Source of the DNA: Marinimicrobium koreense
GTDB taxonomy: Bacteria; Pseudomonadota; Gammaproteobacteria; Pseudomonadales; Cellvibrionaceae
Assembly: GCF_003762925.1 (NCBI RefSeq)
Contig: NZ_RJUK01000003.1
Location: 124,001 to 188,000 of the forward strand
Length of the DNA: 64,000 nt
Direction: 5' to 3'
Part shown: piece after piece, positions 44,828 through 53,395 of the stretch
Position numbering within the stretch: the first letter of the stretch is position 1
Layout: each line of letters begins with the position of its first letter
Notes under the pieces: generated by a model
The model's database searches: none
Seen by the model: only the letters and a program-made list of their open reading frames with translations
Told to the model about the DNA's origin: nothing
Position numbers and translations under genes: made by a program

Positions 44828-44870
44828 CTTTTTGACCGCAAAAGTGACAAGATTTCCGACAGTCAAAAAG
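44828..44870. promoter_or_regulatory. Inverted repeat, candidate operator between divergent EPS genes
   Basis: CTTTTTGAC (44828-44836) and GTCAAAAAG (44862-44870) form a perfect 9-base inverted repeat with a 25-base spacer that itself contains GTGAC and CGAC. It lies between the initiating transferase and the UDP-sugar dehydrogenase genes, where a response-regulator site would be expected. Assignment to PrsR is speculative. Confidence 0.4.
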
Positions 44871-44976
44871 GCGGTTTCGCTATTTCGCTTTGTGCCCTGA
44901 AAATATGCTAAGTTAAAGCGTCAAAAGCGTGGCTGACACGCGCAGGATATACCCGTTTGCTCAAGGAAAATGCCTT

Positions 44977-46251
44977 ATGTTCGCTACCGAACCCACCCTC
45001 TGCGTTATCGGTCTGGGCTATGTTGGTTTGCCACTGGCGGCCGAATTTGGAAAACAGATTCAGACCCGGGGATTTGATATTAATCCGAAACGGGTTGCCG
45101 AGCTGCAGGCGGGGCGGGACCACACCCGTGAGGTCTCCCCCGAAGAACTTCGAGCCGCCGAGCGACTGAGCTTTACGTCCCAGGAAAACGACATCAAAGC
45201 GTGCGACGTGTATATCGTGACCGTCCCGACGCCCATCAACGACAGTAAACAGCCCGACCTCACTCCTCTCGAGCGGGCCTCCGAGCTGTTGGGCCGCGTC
45301 ATCGGAAAAAACAGCCTGGTCATCTTTGAGTCCACGGTTTATCCCGGCTGTACCGAGGAGGTATGCGTCCCCATCATTGAGCGGGGCTCCGGGCTGACCT
45401 TCAATCGCGATTTTTTTGCCGGTTACAGCCCGGAACGAATCAACCCTGGCGATAAAGAGCACCGGGTACACAACATTATCAAAGTGACTTCCGGGTCTAC
45501 GCCGGAAGCGGCGGACTATGTCGACGCGCTGTACCGCCGGGTGGTCACCGTGGGCACCCACAAAGCCAGCAGCATCAAGGTGGCTGAAGCCGCCAAAGTC
45601 ATCGAGAACACCCAGCGAGATATCAATATCGCCCTGGTGAACGAGCTCTCACTGATATTCAGTCGGCTGGGCATCGATACCCTGGAGGTATTGGAAGCGG
45701 CGGGCACCAAGTGGAACTTCTTGCCCTTCCGGCCGGGCCTGGTGGGTGGCCACTGTATCAGTGTGGACCCCTACTACCTCACCCACAAGGCCCAGCAGGT
45801 CGGGTACAATCCAGAGGTGATTTTGGCCGGCCGGCGCATCAACGATGGGATGGGCCACTTTATCGCCGCCTCGGTGGTCAAGATGATGACCCAGCGGAAG
45901 CTGCACCTGGTGGACGCCAACGTGCTGATCATGGGGCTGGCCTTCAAGGAGAACTGCCCGGATCTTCGCAACACCCGGGTGGTGGATATCATTGAAGAGT
46001 TCCAGGAATACCACTCCAACGTTGACATCTACGACCCTTGGGCGGATCCCGAGGAGGCGGAGCTGGAATATGGCCTCAAACTGGTTTCCGAGCCCCATCA
46101 GGGGCACTACGACGCCATCGTATTATGCGTCGGGCACCGGGAGTTCCGCGCCATGGGCCCCGACGCCATTCGGAAACTGGGGAAAGCACAGCATGTGCTT
46201 TATGATGTGAAGCATATTCTGCCCAAAGAGCAGGTGGACGGACGCCTGTAG
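44977..46251 (+). CDS. tviB: UDP-N-acetylglucosamine/galactosamine-type 6-dehydrogenase (TviB-like)
   Basis: A 424-residue NAD-dependent UDP-sugar dehydrogenase that oxidises C6 to a carboxylate, giving a UDP-uronic acid. NAD-binding motif CVIGLGYVGLPLAAEFGK, the catalytic cysteine in PGLVGGHCISVDPYYL, and the C-terminal domain IMGLAFKENCPDLRNT are intact. The sequence is of TviB/WbpO type, which prefers UDP-HexNAc, but UDP-glucose cannot be excluded. ATG 44977 is supported by AAGGA nine bases upstream. It forms an operon with the epimerase 27 bases downstream, so the polymer should contain uronic acids. Confidence 0.92.
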   Translation: MFATEPTLCVIGLGYVGLPLAAEFGKQIQTRGFDINPKRVAELQAGRDHTREVSPEELRAAERLSFTSQENDIKACDVYIVTVPTPINDSKQPDLTPLERASELLGRVIGKNSLVIFESTVYPGCTEEVCVPIIERGSGLTFNRDFFAGYSPERINPGDKEHRVHNIIKVTSGSTPEAADYVDALYRRVVTVGTHKASSIKVAEAAKVIENTQRDINIALVNELSLIFSRLGIDTLEVLEAAGTKWNFLPFRPGLVGGHCISVDPYYLTHKAQQVGYNPEVILAGRRINDGMGHFIAASVVKMMTQRKLHLVDANVLIMGLAFKENCPDLRNTRVVDIIEEFQEYHSNVDIYDPWADPEEAELEYGLKLVSEPHQGHYDAIVLCVGHREFRAMGPDAIRKLGKAQHVLYDVKHILPKEQVDGRL

Positions 46252-46278
46252 CGCCGGCAAAAACAACGGGATTACGTT

Positions 46279-47286
46279 ATGAAAGTACTGGTTACCGGCA
46301 CCGCCGGCTTTATTGGCAACCATCTGGCCTTGCGATTGCTGGAGCGGGGCGATGAGGTGATTGGGGTCGATAACCTCAATGACTACTACGATGTGAATAT
46401 CAAGAAAGCCCGCTTGGCGCGGGTTACCCCCCATAAGGGTTTTACCGATATCCGTGCGGATCTGCAGGACAAGGCCGCCATTGATCAGGTGTTCAAGGAT
46501 CACAAGCCCGACCGGGTGGTCAATCTGGCGGCCCAGGCCGGGGTTCGTTACTCTCTGGAGAACCCCCAGGCCTACATCGACAGTAACATCACCGGGTTCA
46601 TCAATATCCTGGAGGCCTGTCGCCACTTCGGCACCGAGCACCTGGTGTACGCCTCCAGCAGCTCGGTCTACGGCGCCAATACGGCGATGCCCTTCTCGGT
46701 GCACAACAACGTGGACCACCCGGTGAGCCTTTACGCCGCCAGCAAAAAGTCCAACGAGCTGATGGCCCATACCTACAGCCACCTGTTCGGCATTCCCACC
46801 ACCGGGCTGCGCTTCTTCACCGTGTACGGCCCGTGGGGACGCCCGGATATGGCGTTGTTCATTTTCACCCGTAAGATTCTGGCCGGCGAACCGATCGACG
46901 TGTTCAATTACGGCCACCATCGTCGGGATTTCACCTACATTGACGATATCGTCGAGGGCGTGATCCGTACCCTCGATCATGTGGCCCCAGCCAACCCGGA
47001 CTGGAGCGGCGATCAGCCGGACCCCGCCACGTCCAAGGCGCCCTACCGCCTGTACAACATCGGCAGTAACAGCCCGGTGGAGCTGCTGCGGTATATTGAG
47101 GTGCTGGAAGACTGCCTGGGCAAGAAGGCGGAGAAGAACCTGTTGCCGCTGCAGTTGGGCGATGTGCCGGATACCTATGCCGATGTGGACGCGCTGATTG
47201 AGGATGTGGATTACAAGCCGAGCACGCCGGTGGAAGTGGGTATTGAGAATTTTGTGCGTTGGTATCGGGATTATTACCAAGCGTAG
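46279..47286 (+). CDS. NAD-dependent UDP-uronate 4-epimerase (CapI-like)
   Basis: A 335-residue extended short-chain dehydrogenase. [11 protein letters not shown]-binding loop, catalytic Ser region ASSSSVYG and Tyr-x3-Lys (YAASKKS), and substrate loop [15 protein letters not shown]. This is the CapI/LspL group that interconverts UDP-glucuronate and UDP-galacturonate; with the TviB-type dehydrogenase upstream, the N-acetylated uronates are also possible substrates. Cytoplasmic. Followed by a large inverted repeat and a REP palindrome. Confidence 0.92.
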   Translation: MKVLVTGTAGFIGNHLALRLLERGDEVIGVDNLNDYYDVNIKKARLARVTPHKGFTDIRADLQDKAAIDQVFKDHKPDRVVNLAAQAGVRYSLENPQAYIDSNITGFINILEACRHFGTEHLVYASSSSVYGANTAMPFSVHNNVDHPVSLYAASKKSNELMAHTYSHLFGIPTTGLRFFTVYGPWGRPDMALFIFTRKILAGEPIDVFNYGHHRRDFTYIDDIVEGVIRTLDHVAPANPDWSGDQPDPATSKAPYRLYNIGSNSPVELLRYIEVLEDCLGKKAEKNLLPLQLGDVPDTYADVDALIEDVDYKPSTPVEVGIENFVRWYRDYYQA

Positions 47287-47291
47287 AGTCC

Positions 47292-47401
47292 GGCCCGGCG
47301 AGGGAATACCCTTTCAAGACACGCCGTAAACCCATCCCTGGGGGCTCGACGCGCGGAATCCCGCCGCTTACGGTCTTGAAAGGGTATTCCCTCGCCGGGC
47401 C
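47292..47401. repeat. 110-base element with perfect 29-base terminal inverted repeats
   Basis: The left arm 47292-47320 and right arm 47373-47401 are exact reverse complements, each beginning or ending with the GGCCCGGCGAGG block. The 52-base centre has further partial pairing (CCGTAA / TTACGG). It lies between the epimerase and the deacetylase genes. It could be a MITE-like non-autonomous element or a very stable hairpin acting as terminator or RNA-stability element. Confidence 0.8.
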
Positions 47402-47422
47402 TCATTGCCGCAATAAGGACGC

Positions 47423-47462
47423 GTAGGGCGGATAAGGCCAACGCCCGCATCCGCCGTAACCC
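47423..47462. repeat. REP-like palindrome, copy 3
   Basis: GTAGGGCGGATAAGG and CGCATCCGCCGTAACCC, same core as copies 1 and 2, 22 bases downstream of the large inverted repeat and 31 bases before the deacetylase ATG. Confidence 0.75.
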
Positions 47463-47492
47463 AAGTTTTCCGCTTTGTTGATAAGGTGCTAC

Positions 47493-48404
47493 ATGGAACG
47501 ATCAACCGTCACCCACGCCATGACCGTCGACGTCGAAGACTACTACCAGGTCGCCGCTTTCTTTGACGTGGTCAAACCCGAGGACTGGGAGCACTGGCCG
47601 TCGCGGGTTGAAGCCAATACCGATCGGCTCCTCCAGCTGTTCGATGAGGCGGGTATCAAGATCACCTTTTTCATTCTCGGCTGGGTGGCCGAACGGCACC
47701 CGGAGCTGGTCAAGCGGATTCACGCCCAGGGCCATGAAATCGCCTCCCACGGCTACAGTCATCGGCTGATTTACACCCAGACTCCCGAACTGTTCCGGGA
47801 GGAAACTTCCCGCTCCAAGCGCATTCTGGAGGACCTCACTGGTCAGCCGGTGACCGGCTATCGGGCGGCGAGCTACTCCATCACCCGTCAATCGCTCTGG
47901 GCGCTGGATATCCTGGCAGAGCTGGGTTTTACCTGGGATTCCAGTATTTTCCCGACCCGACATGATAACTACGGTATTCCGGGCAGCCCTGAAGAGCCCT
48001 ACCGAATCATTACGTCCAGCGGTGCCGAATTGACCGAGTTTCCGCTGACCACCGCCAAAGTGCTGGGTCAGGCGGTGCCCGCAGCCGGCGGAGGTTATTT
48101 CCGCCAATATCCCTATGCCCTATCCCGCTGGCTGTTCCGCAAGGCCAGCAACGGTGGCCAGAAACCGCAGATCTTTTACCTCCACCCCTGGGAGATCGAC
48201 CCGGAGCAACCCCGGATCCCCAACGCCCGCTGGTTCTCGCGGTTTCGTCACTACACCAACCTGCATCGCTGCCTGCCGCGACTGGAGCGGATGCTGACGG
48301 ACTTTCCGTTCGGGACCATGAGTGAGAGTCTGGGAACGGTGAAGCTGGCCAAGACGCTGGATTTACGGGATCTGGAAGGCGAAAAAGCGCCAACCACGGC
48401 CTGA
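47493..48404 (+). CDS. XrtA system polysaccharide deacetylase
   Basis: A 303-residue NodB-fold deacetylase of the exosortase A-associated subfamily. The start MTVDVEDYYQV (DVEDY in place of TFDDG) and the metal motif ASHGYSH are characteristic, as are GYRAASYSI and the C-terminal extension with FYLHPWEIDPEQPR. It probably removes N-acetyl groups from the polymer or its precursor. ATG 47493 has AAGGTG four bases upstream. Third deacetylase of the window. It precedes a tRNA gene, so the operon ends here. Confidence 0.93.
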   Translation: MERSTVTHAMTVDVEDYYQVAAFFDVVKPEDWEHWPSRVEANTDRLLQLFDEAGIKITFFILGWVAERHPELVKRIHAQGHEIASHGYSHRLIYTQTPELFREETSRSKRILEDLTGQPVTGYRAASYSITRQSLWALDILAELGFTWDSSIFPTRHDNYGIPGSPEEPYRIITSSGAELTEFPLTTAKVLGQAVPAAGGGYFRQYPYALSRWLFRKASNGGQKPQIFYLHPWEIDPEQPRIPNARWFSRFRHYTNLHRCLPRLERMLTDFPFGTMSESLGTVKLAKTLDLRDLEGEKAPTTA

Positions 48405-48471
48405 TGGATAGACGAACGCCGCTCGCTTATGTAAAATCCGCCCCTCTTCGGGTGTTGAGCCCGCAGAACAC

Positions 48472-48548
48472 GCACCTGTAGCTCAGTTGGATAGAGTAGC
48501 GGTTTCCGAAGCCGTTGGTCGCAGGTTCAAATCCTGCCAGGTGCGCCA
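48472..48548 (+). tRNA. tRNA-Arg (anticodon CCG)
   Basis: A 77-base cloverleaf including encoded CCA. Acceptor stem GCACCTG pairs with CAGGTGC. The D-loop is GCTCAGTTGGATAGAGT, the anticodon loop TTCCGAA gives CCG, and the T-arm carries GGTTCAAATCC. Discriminator base is G. tRNA 3' ends are common integration sites, but the sequence after it is a terminator and the gene is intact. Confidence 0.96.
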
Positions 48549-48558
48549 CATTAAAGAG

Positions 48559-48584
48559 GCCCGAGCTAGCGCTCGGGCTTTTTT
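48559..48584 (+). terminator. Intrinsic terminator of tRNA-Arg
   Basis: Stem GCCCGAGC / GCTCGGGC with a TAGC loop followed by six T, starting 11 bases after the tRNA CCA. Confidence 0.9.
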
Positions 48585-48603
48585 GTAGGCACTGGCGGAT
48601 AGA

Positions 48604-48732
48604 CGAGCAGCATCCTTGCCGCTCGCCCTTCGGGCGCCAAGTGGCGTCCCAATCGGTTCCAGACCGATTGGTGTCCTGCCGCCGGGCACAGCCCGGTGCC
48701 GTTCGGCTCGGGCGCTGTGCTGGTGCGGTATT
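48604..48732. repeat. Hairpin-rich intergenic segment after tRNA-Arg
   Basis: Several adjacent palindromes: CGCCCTTCGGGCG near 48625, CCAATCGG/CCGATTGG at about 48649-48671, and GCCGGGC/GCCCGG near 48682-48695. No protein-coding pattern is evident. It may be an old repetitive element or an RNA-structured leader of the following operon. Confidence 0.45.
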
Positions 48733-48807
48733 TTGTTAAGTGATATCCTCCTGCCACCAGTTAGCAGTAAGCACACCCTGACAAGATGGCTCCCGGGAAG
48801 GTCGCGC

Positions 48808-49902
48808 TTGGATACTTACGTCCGTTGTTTTACAGGATTAGAGGGACTCAAAGAGCTGAAGCCCGAGTGGCAGGCGCTATTTGCCGAGGCAGAAAATCCC
48901 TCCTTCTACAATGATTGGCGCTGGCATCACGCCATTCAGAGCCACTTGTGTAGTGGCCCAATCTACTATTTTGCGATCTACCAGAAAGCCCAGCTGGTTG
49001 CCGTTATCCCCCTGACCCTGAACAAACGAAAGCGTCTGGGGATGGCCGTCCGCTACCTTACATTTCCCTATGACACGCCTATCGATGTCGCGGACTGCCT
49101 GGTCAAGCGTGACTTTGCCGACTCCTCGTTATTCAACGCCCTTCTCAGACACCTGACGCGCCACCCGCCGGAGCCTTGGGATATCCTGGAACTATCGCAC
49201 TTTGGGGACCGTTCGGCGACTCACCGGCTGGTGGGCAGTAACGCTCGTGCCATGGCCTTGGGAACCGCCTATGTGAAACAGGGCCCGACTGGCGATCTGA
49301 TAACCCCACTCTCGAAAAAGCAGGTTAAAAACACCCGTCGACACCTAAAGAATGCCGGGGCTCAGTATGGTTTACCCCACTTCCAATCAATCACCGACAA
49401 GGCATTGATTGAAGAGGCTTACGACACATTTCTTACCGTGGAAGCCGCAAGCTGGAAAGGGGAGCAAGGCACGCAAAGCGCCATCAGGCTAAGGCCAAAC
49501 GCCAACGCGTTTTATCTCGAAGTGCTCAGCGCCTTTTCTGAGACGGGCTCGGCACTCATCAACCTACTCAGGTTCAACGACACCCCCGTCGCCGCCCAGA
49601 TCGGCTTACGCACCGGGGAACAATTATCGCTGTTGAAAATCGGCTTCGATGAACGCTTCCGCGATGTTGGCCCCGGGGGTATCACACTGCTTCACTGCCT
49701 GGAGTCAGAGCAATCCGGAAGCCAGGAAGTCAACCTCGTGACCAACCCTCCCTGGGCGAGTCGGTGGCACTTTTCAATCGAACAGAAGTGGTCAGCAACC
49801 TTCTTTAACAAGACGATGATTGCCCGGGCGCTACATTTGGTATGGAAGGTTCAGGCAAGGCTCAAAGCACTTCGGTCCCGATCCAGGAGAAACGTGGCAT
49901 GA
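48808..49902 (+). CDS. FemAB/GNAT-like acyltransferase, first gene of accessory operon
   Basis: A protein of about 364 residues related to the FemAB/CelD-like GNAT group. An N-terminal region (NPSFYNDWRWHHAI) precedes a basic helix (SKKQVKNTRRHLKN) typical of the group and a second GNAT half with VAAQIGLRTGEQLSLLKIGFD. I start it at TTG 48808 with GAAGG six bases upstream; the frame is open to 48616, but that stretch is the hairpin-rich intergenic DNA. It overlaps the next gene by 4 bases. Probably transfers an acyl or aminoacyl group during surface polymer synthesis; substrate unknown. Confidence 0.78.
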   Translation: MDTYVRCFTGLEGLKELKPEWQALFAEAENPSFYNDWRWHHAIQSHLCSGPIYYFAIYQKAQLVAVIPLTLNKRKRLGMAVRYLTFPYDTPIDVADCLVKRDFADSSLFNALLRHLTRHPPEPWDILELSHFGDRSATHRLVGSNARAMALGTAYVKQGPTGDLITPLSKKQVKNTRRHLKNAGAQYGLPHFQSITDKALIEEAYDTFLTVEAASWKGEQGTQSAIRLRPNANAFYLEVLSAFSETGSALINLLRFNDTPVAAQIGLRTGEQLSLLKIGFDERFRDVGPGGITLLHCLESEQSGSQEVNLVTNPPWASRWHFSIEQKWSATFFNKTMIARALHLVWKVQARLKALRSRSRRNVA

Positions 49903-50558
49903 ACCTATCAGCCTATAAAGCTATTTACAGACGATTTGGTCTAGGGCCGATGCTCCACGACATGGTCATTAGTGCGATCGAAAAGATTATCCGCTTTCGG
50001 CTTATGTTCATTTATCTCCACAGTCAGATCACAGATCTTGGGGAGGAGAAACCCGACAAGCTGGAGATTCACGAAATGACCCGAGAGGAGCTCGGTCGTT
50101 ACGTTGACTCGCCCGGGCTTGAACTACCACACTCGCATGTCGACCAGGCACTGGCCAACAAGGACAAATGCATCGGTGCATTTATGAATGGAGAACTATG
50201 CTCCTACGCGTGGTATGCAGAGAATCCGTCAACCTCCTCGAACCGGTTGACGACTTACTTCGACAAAGATTATGCATACGCCTACAAGAATCTCACGATC
50301 CCAAAGTATAGGGGTCAACACATTCAGCGGTGGGTGAAGAATTACGCACTGGACCTTTACCAGAAGCAGGGCAAGAAGGGCGTACTGGTCGCTATCGACT
50401 CGAACAATTTCAGTTCTCGTCGAACCACCGCTTCTGTTGGCGCAGAGGTGATCGGCTACTTCGCCTATTTTCTGGGTAAAAAGCGTTACGCAGGATTCAA
50501 TCTGAAGGGCTGTCGCAAAGTCGGCTATCGTCTGGAGAAGGCCAGAGGACTTTGGTAA
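49899..50558 (+). CDS. GNAT-like N-acyltransferase domain protein
   Basis: A 219-residue protein. The core looks like a GNAT fold: a sheet segment CIGAFMNGELCSYAWYA and an acetyl-CoA loop-like LTIPKYRGQHIQRWVKNY (R-G-Q-H in place of R-G-x-G), then IDSNNFSSRRTTASVGAEVIG. The acyl donor may be acetyl-CoA. ATG 49899 overlaps the upstream stop (ATGA) with GGAG nine bases before it, indicating translational coupling. No close family was recognised. Confidence 0.7.
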   Translation: MNLSAYKAIYRRFGLGPMLHDMVISAIEKIIRFRLMFIYLHSQITDLGEEKPDKLEIHEMTREELGRYVDSPGLELPHSHVDQALANKDKCIGAFMNGELCSYAWYAENPSTSSNRLTTYFDKDYAYAYKNLTIPKYRGQHIQRWVKNYALDLYQKQGKKGVLVAIDSNNFSSRRTTASVGAEVIGYFAYFLGKKRYAGFNLKGCRKVGYRLEKARGLW

Positions 50559-50956
50559 TGAACAGAAACATCACCTACGGCACCGTTACAGTGCTTCTAA
50601 GCCTGATCCTCTACCCGGCCGCGCTTGCGATGGTAATTATTGCCGATACCTTGTTGGGTCAGGCCGAATTGCTGAATGAGCTGCTCTTCGGGTCACGTCG
50701 AGAACTCGTAATCACCATCCTCAGTGACTGGGCCAGTGCGCTCCCGATCGCCACTCCCTTGTGGTTTCTCGTGCGCGGACTGACCCGCTACTTCCCTTCC
50801 CGTTGGGTTCATGCTTTTGTAATACCGGCTGGAATGATTGCTACCGCGCTTTCGGTCGTTCCTCCCCACCTGCCCATGATTTTCGGCGCACTCCTGCTCT
50901 GGGCCGGAATTTTTAACCTCTTCTTTCACCCTCTGTGGCAACGGGGGAACTCATGA
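50558..50956 (+). CDS. Small membrane protein of unknown function
   Basis: A 132-residue protein with about four hydrophobic segments (for example VTVLLSLILYPAALAMVIIA and a C-terminal GALLLWAGIFNLFF). It overlaps the upstream gene by one base (TAATG) and the downstream peptidase-like gene by 4. No motif is recognised. Its conservation of operon position suggests it is a partner of the secreted peptidase-like protein or an inner-membrane component of the module. Confidence 0.65.
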   Translation: MNRNITYGTVTVLLSLILYPAALAMVIIADTLLGQAELLNELLFGSRRELVITILSDWASALPIATPLWFLVRGLTRYFPSRWVHAFVIPAGMIATALSVVPPHLPMIFGALLLWAGIFNLFFHPLWQRGNS

Positions 50957-52410
50957 GTCCTGTATTCGTTCGATCAGCCTTATTGACGTTCCTCGCGTTA
51001 ATCGCACTGAGCCACTCAGCTTTCCTGCATGCAGAAACACGAGTATGGCTCATAGGAGGTGGCAACACTCTGGAAAACTCCCAGGGTCAAATTGAGGAAA
51101 ATGTCCGCTGGTTACAATCGGTCTTCCGCCAGCAGGGGGTTTCTGTTAAGACCTTCTACACCGATGGGAGCGGCAAAGACCACGACGTGGTTTACTTTGC
51201 TCACTCCGAGGAGCGGGACCCAATCTGGGAGCCCGTACTGCGTGTTTATGGTAGCGGACTGTCGTATGCGCAACGGACCCGTCGAAACAGCCTTACGAAC
51301 ATAGACGGGAGTACTGAGAAATCAGAACTGACCAGCGCACTCATCGAAGACTTCCAATCGTTAAATGATGATGATTCGGTGTTGTTGGTCTACAACGGTC
51401 ATGGCGATATCAATACCAACGATACTCGAAAGAATAACTTGATGTTATGGCAGGATTCCCGACTGTCCATCAAGGAGCTCGACGAGGTTTTGGATCAAAC
51501 TCCAGCCAGCGTTCCCGTAAGGTTCGTGCTGACACAATGTTTTTCCGGGTCTTTCAGCTCGCTGATTTACGAAAACCCTTATAGCGATACGCTATCAGAG
51601 CAGCTCCGCTGCGGATTCCTGGCCGAATCAGATCGCCGCGAAGCGGAGGGGTGCGACCTGGGCACCAATCAAGCGGAGTTCCGCGATTACACCACCTACT
51701 TTTTCGCCGCCCTGCAGCAGGAAACACGAATTGGGGAGAATATTCCCCTGACGGAGGTCGATCTGGATCGCTCAGGTGATGTCAGCTTCCACGAAGCACA
51801 CATTTACACCCTTGCCCACGCATACAGCACTGATCTCTCGCGCTCGACCAGAGAGACCTATATAGAGAAATGGGAGCCGTGGTTCCTGCGCTGGAACTCT
51901 TTTGCCAAGACCGGTGCCAGCAATGATTACTCTTATGCTGCAAGTGCTGTACGGTCTGAACACAAGCTCCCGGAAGAAGGGCTGAAACTTTTGCTCAAGC
52001 GCCGGGATCTGGAGCGATCCGAACAGGAAAAAACTCGTGAGCTGAAGAATGCTCGCCAAGCCCTAAAAGAGCAGCAAGAACACATCAGGGGGCTGATTGA
52101 AAAGCCCCTCGACCCCATGCAACTAGAGGACTTGCCCCCCAAGAGTCTGGAAGCTTTAGCTGAACAGATTCAGACACTCGAAGAGTACAACCATCTTGTT
52201 CGCCTTCAAAGCGAAGTGGAGGCGCTCAACGCGCAGAAACTTCAGCTTGGCAGGGATTATACTCAAGCGGAAAAACTGATCAGACTTTCCCGTCTGGCGC
52301 GCCTGATCGACCAGTTCAGACGCTATTCCGGCCCGGAATCAAGGGAGGACTTCGAGCGTATTACAAGCTGCGAAGACGGCACCCTGAACCCTGCTGCAGT
52401 GCCCGAGTGA
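50953..52410 (+). CDS. Secreted caspase-fold (C13-like) peptidase homologue with EF-hand loop and coiled coil
   Basis: A 485-residue exported protein. The signal peptide ends near FLHA (residue 27). Residues 30-290 resemble a clan CD cysteine peptidase: catalytic dyad candidates His150 in VYNGHGD and Cys196 in LTQCFSGSF, as in legumain-type C13 enzymes. An EF-hand calcium loop spans Asp270-Glu281 (DLDRSGDVSFHE). The C-terminal part is a long coiled coil (about 345-470). C13 enzymes include the GPI transamidase, which cleaves C-terminal sorting signals; a similar role here is only speculation. Overlaps the preceding gene by 4 bases. Confidence 0.75.
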   Translation: MSPVFVRSALLTFLALIALSHSAFLHAETRVWLIGGGNTLENSQGQIEENVRWLQSVFRQQGVSVKTFYTDGSGKDHDVVYFAHSEERDPIWEPVLRVYGSGLSYAQRTRRNSLTNIDGSTEKSELTSALIEDFQSLNDDDSVLLVYNGHGDINTNDTRKNNLMLWQDSRLSIKELDEVLDQTPASVPVRFVLTQCFSGSFSSLIYENPYSDTLSEQLRCGFLAESDRREAEGCDLGTNQAEFRDYTTYFFAALQQETRIGENIPLTEVDLDRSGDVSFHEAHIYTLAHAYSTDLSRSTRETYIEKWEPWFLRWNSFAKTGASNDYSYAASAVRSEHKLPEEGLKLLLKRRDLERSEQEKTRELKNARQALKEQQEHIRGLIEKPLDPMQLEDLPPKSLEALAEQIQTLEEYNHLVRLQSEVEALNAQKLQLGRDYTQAEKLIRLSRLARLIDQFRRYSGPESREDFERITSCEDGTLNPAAVPE

Positions 52411-52425
52411 TAAAAAAACCGTCAG

Positions 52426-52455
52426 TTGCCAACCCCTCAAATGACTGCCTATACT
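52426..52455 (+). promoter_or_regulatory. Sigma-70 promoter for the methyltransferase-to-ATP-grasp block
   Basis: TTGCCA (-35, 5 of 6 consensus) and TATACT (-10, 5 of 6) are separated by 18 bases. Transcription would begin near 52462, giving a leader of about 97 bases. Confidence 0.6.
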
Positions 52456-52558
52456 CAGACGCATGAATACACATTTCAGCGCCCACAGAGGAGCCACGAT
52501 CCCGTGACTCTTGCAGTCTCTAGTGACGCTCATAATCATTCCGTAAGGAAGCATGTTT

Positions 52559-53374
52559 ATGGCGTGGCAAGACGAAGTAACCAGTATGTTTTCCGGCCGA
52601 AAAGACGGGAAACTGTGGAACGACCTATATCGCAGCAACCCGGTCACCTTTGAAGAGCATCTTTTTCAGAGCCGGCGGGACTTTACCGTAAATTACGTCC
52701 TGTCTCATTCGACCCCGGCCTCCACTATAATTGATGTTGGCTGCGGAGCCGCCCCCGTGGTCAGCCGCCTGCTGGCGAATGATCGTGACTGCATCGGGCT
52801 GGACTACTCTTTTGACATGCTTCGCTTTTCCCGGGACGTTCTCAATCAGTCCCAGCAGCACAATACCGCGCTGCTTCAGGCGGACTGTCAGGCTCTACCT
52901 TTCCCCGACAACCATTTTGACATCATTGTTTGCCTCGGTGTCATTAGCTACATTCAGGACTATCAGCCAGCACTTAAAGAACTGTATCGAATAATAAAGC
53001 CCGACGGTACGTTGATCATCAGCTTCAGGAACACCTACAACCCGGTGCTTTTTGACCCAATTATCGGATTAAAGACATTCGTCAAATGGTTACTCAGAAA
53101 GCACGAAGACGACAATTCGGTGGGTCGTTTTCTCAAGTTCAAGGCGGTCCGCTCTGACATAGAGCGAGAAGGTTTTGAGTATTTAGCCCACACCAGTATT
53201 GGTATGGGCCCCTTTCGCTGGAATGGTAAACCGATTTTTTCCCATCGCCGGTCTATAAAGTTCGATCGAGCCATTGATCGTTTCCTTAAATCCGTTCATT
53301 TACACAGTTCTTTGGGTAAATGGCTGTCTGATGTGAGCTTGTGGATATACCGTAAACCCAACAACAACCTGTAA
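52559..53374 (+). CDS. Class I SAM-dependent methyltransferase
   Basis: A 271-residue protein with the Rossmann-like SAM fold. Motif I IIDVGCGAAPVVSRLL, acidic residue GLDYSFDML, motif near ALLQADCQALPFPDNHFDIIVCLGVI. This pattern belongs to the Methyltransf_11 family. It could methylate a sugar, a carboxylate or a small acid used by the neighbours. ATG 52559 (AAGGA nine bases upstream) is preferred over ATG 52553. It begins the second block of the accessory operon, followed 21 bases later by a PrpF-like gene. Confidence 0.85.
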   Translation: MAWQDEVTSMFSGRKDGKLWNDLYRSNPVTFEEHLFQSRRDFTVNYVLSHSTPASTIIDVGCGAAPVVSRLLANDRDCIGLDYSFDMLRFSRDVLNQSQQHNTALLQADCQALPFPDNHFDIIVCLGVISYIQDYQPALKELYRIIKPDGTLIISFRNTYNPVLFDPIIGLKTFVKWLLRKHEDDNSVGRFLKFKAVRSDIEREGFEYLAHTSIGMGPFRWNGKPIFSHRRSIKFDRAIDRFLKSVHLHSSLGKWLSDVSLWIYRKPNNNL

Positions 53375-53395
53375 CCCTTTTCGGGAGGGCATCCC

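Noticed and set aside
46123-47280. 385-codon minus-strand frame over the epimerase
   Set aside because: Antisense shadow of a conserved short-chain dehydrogenase, no motif and no ribosome site.
48483-48776. Open frames covering the tRNA-Arg and the hairpin segment on both strands
   Set aside because: They translate the tRNA and palindromic DNA; such products are frequent artefacts next to tRNA genes.
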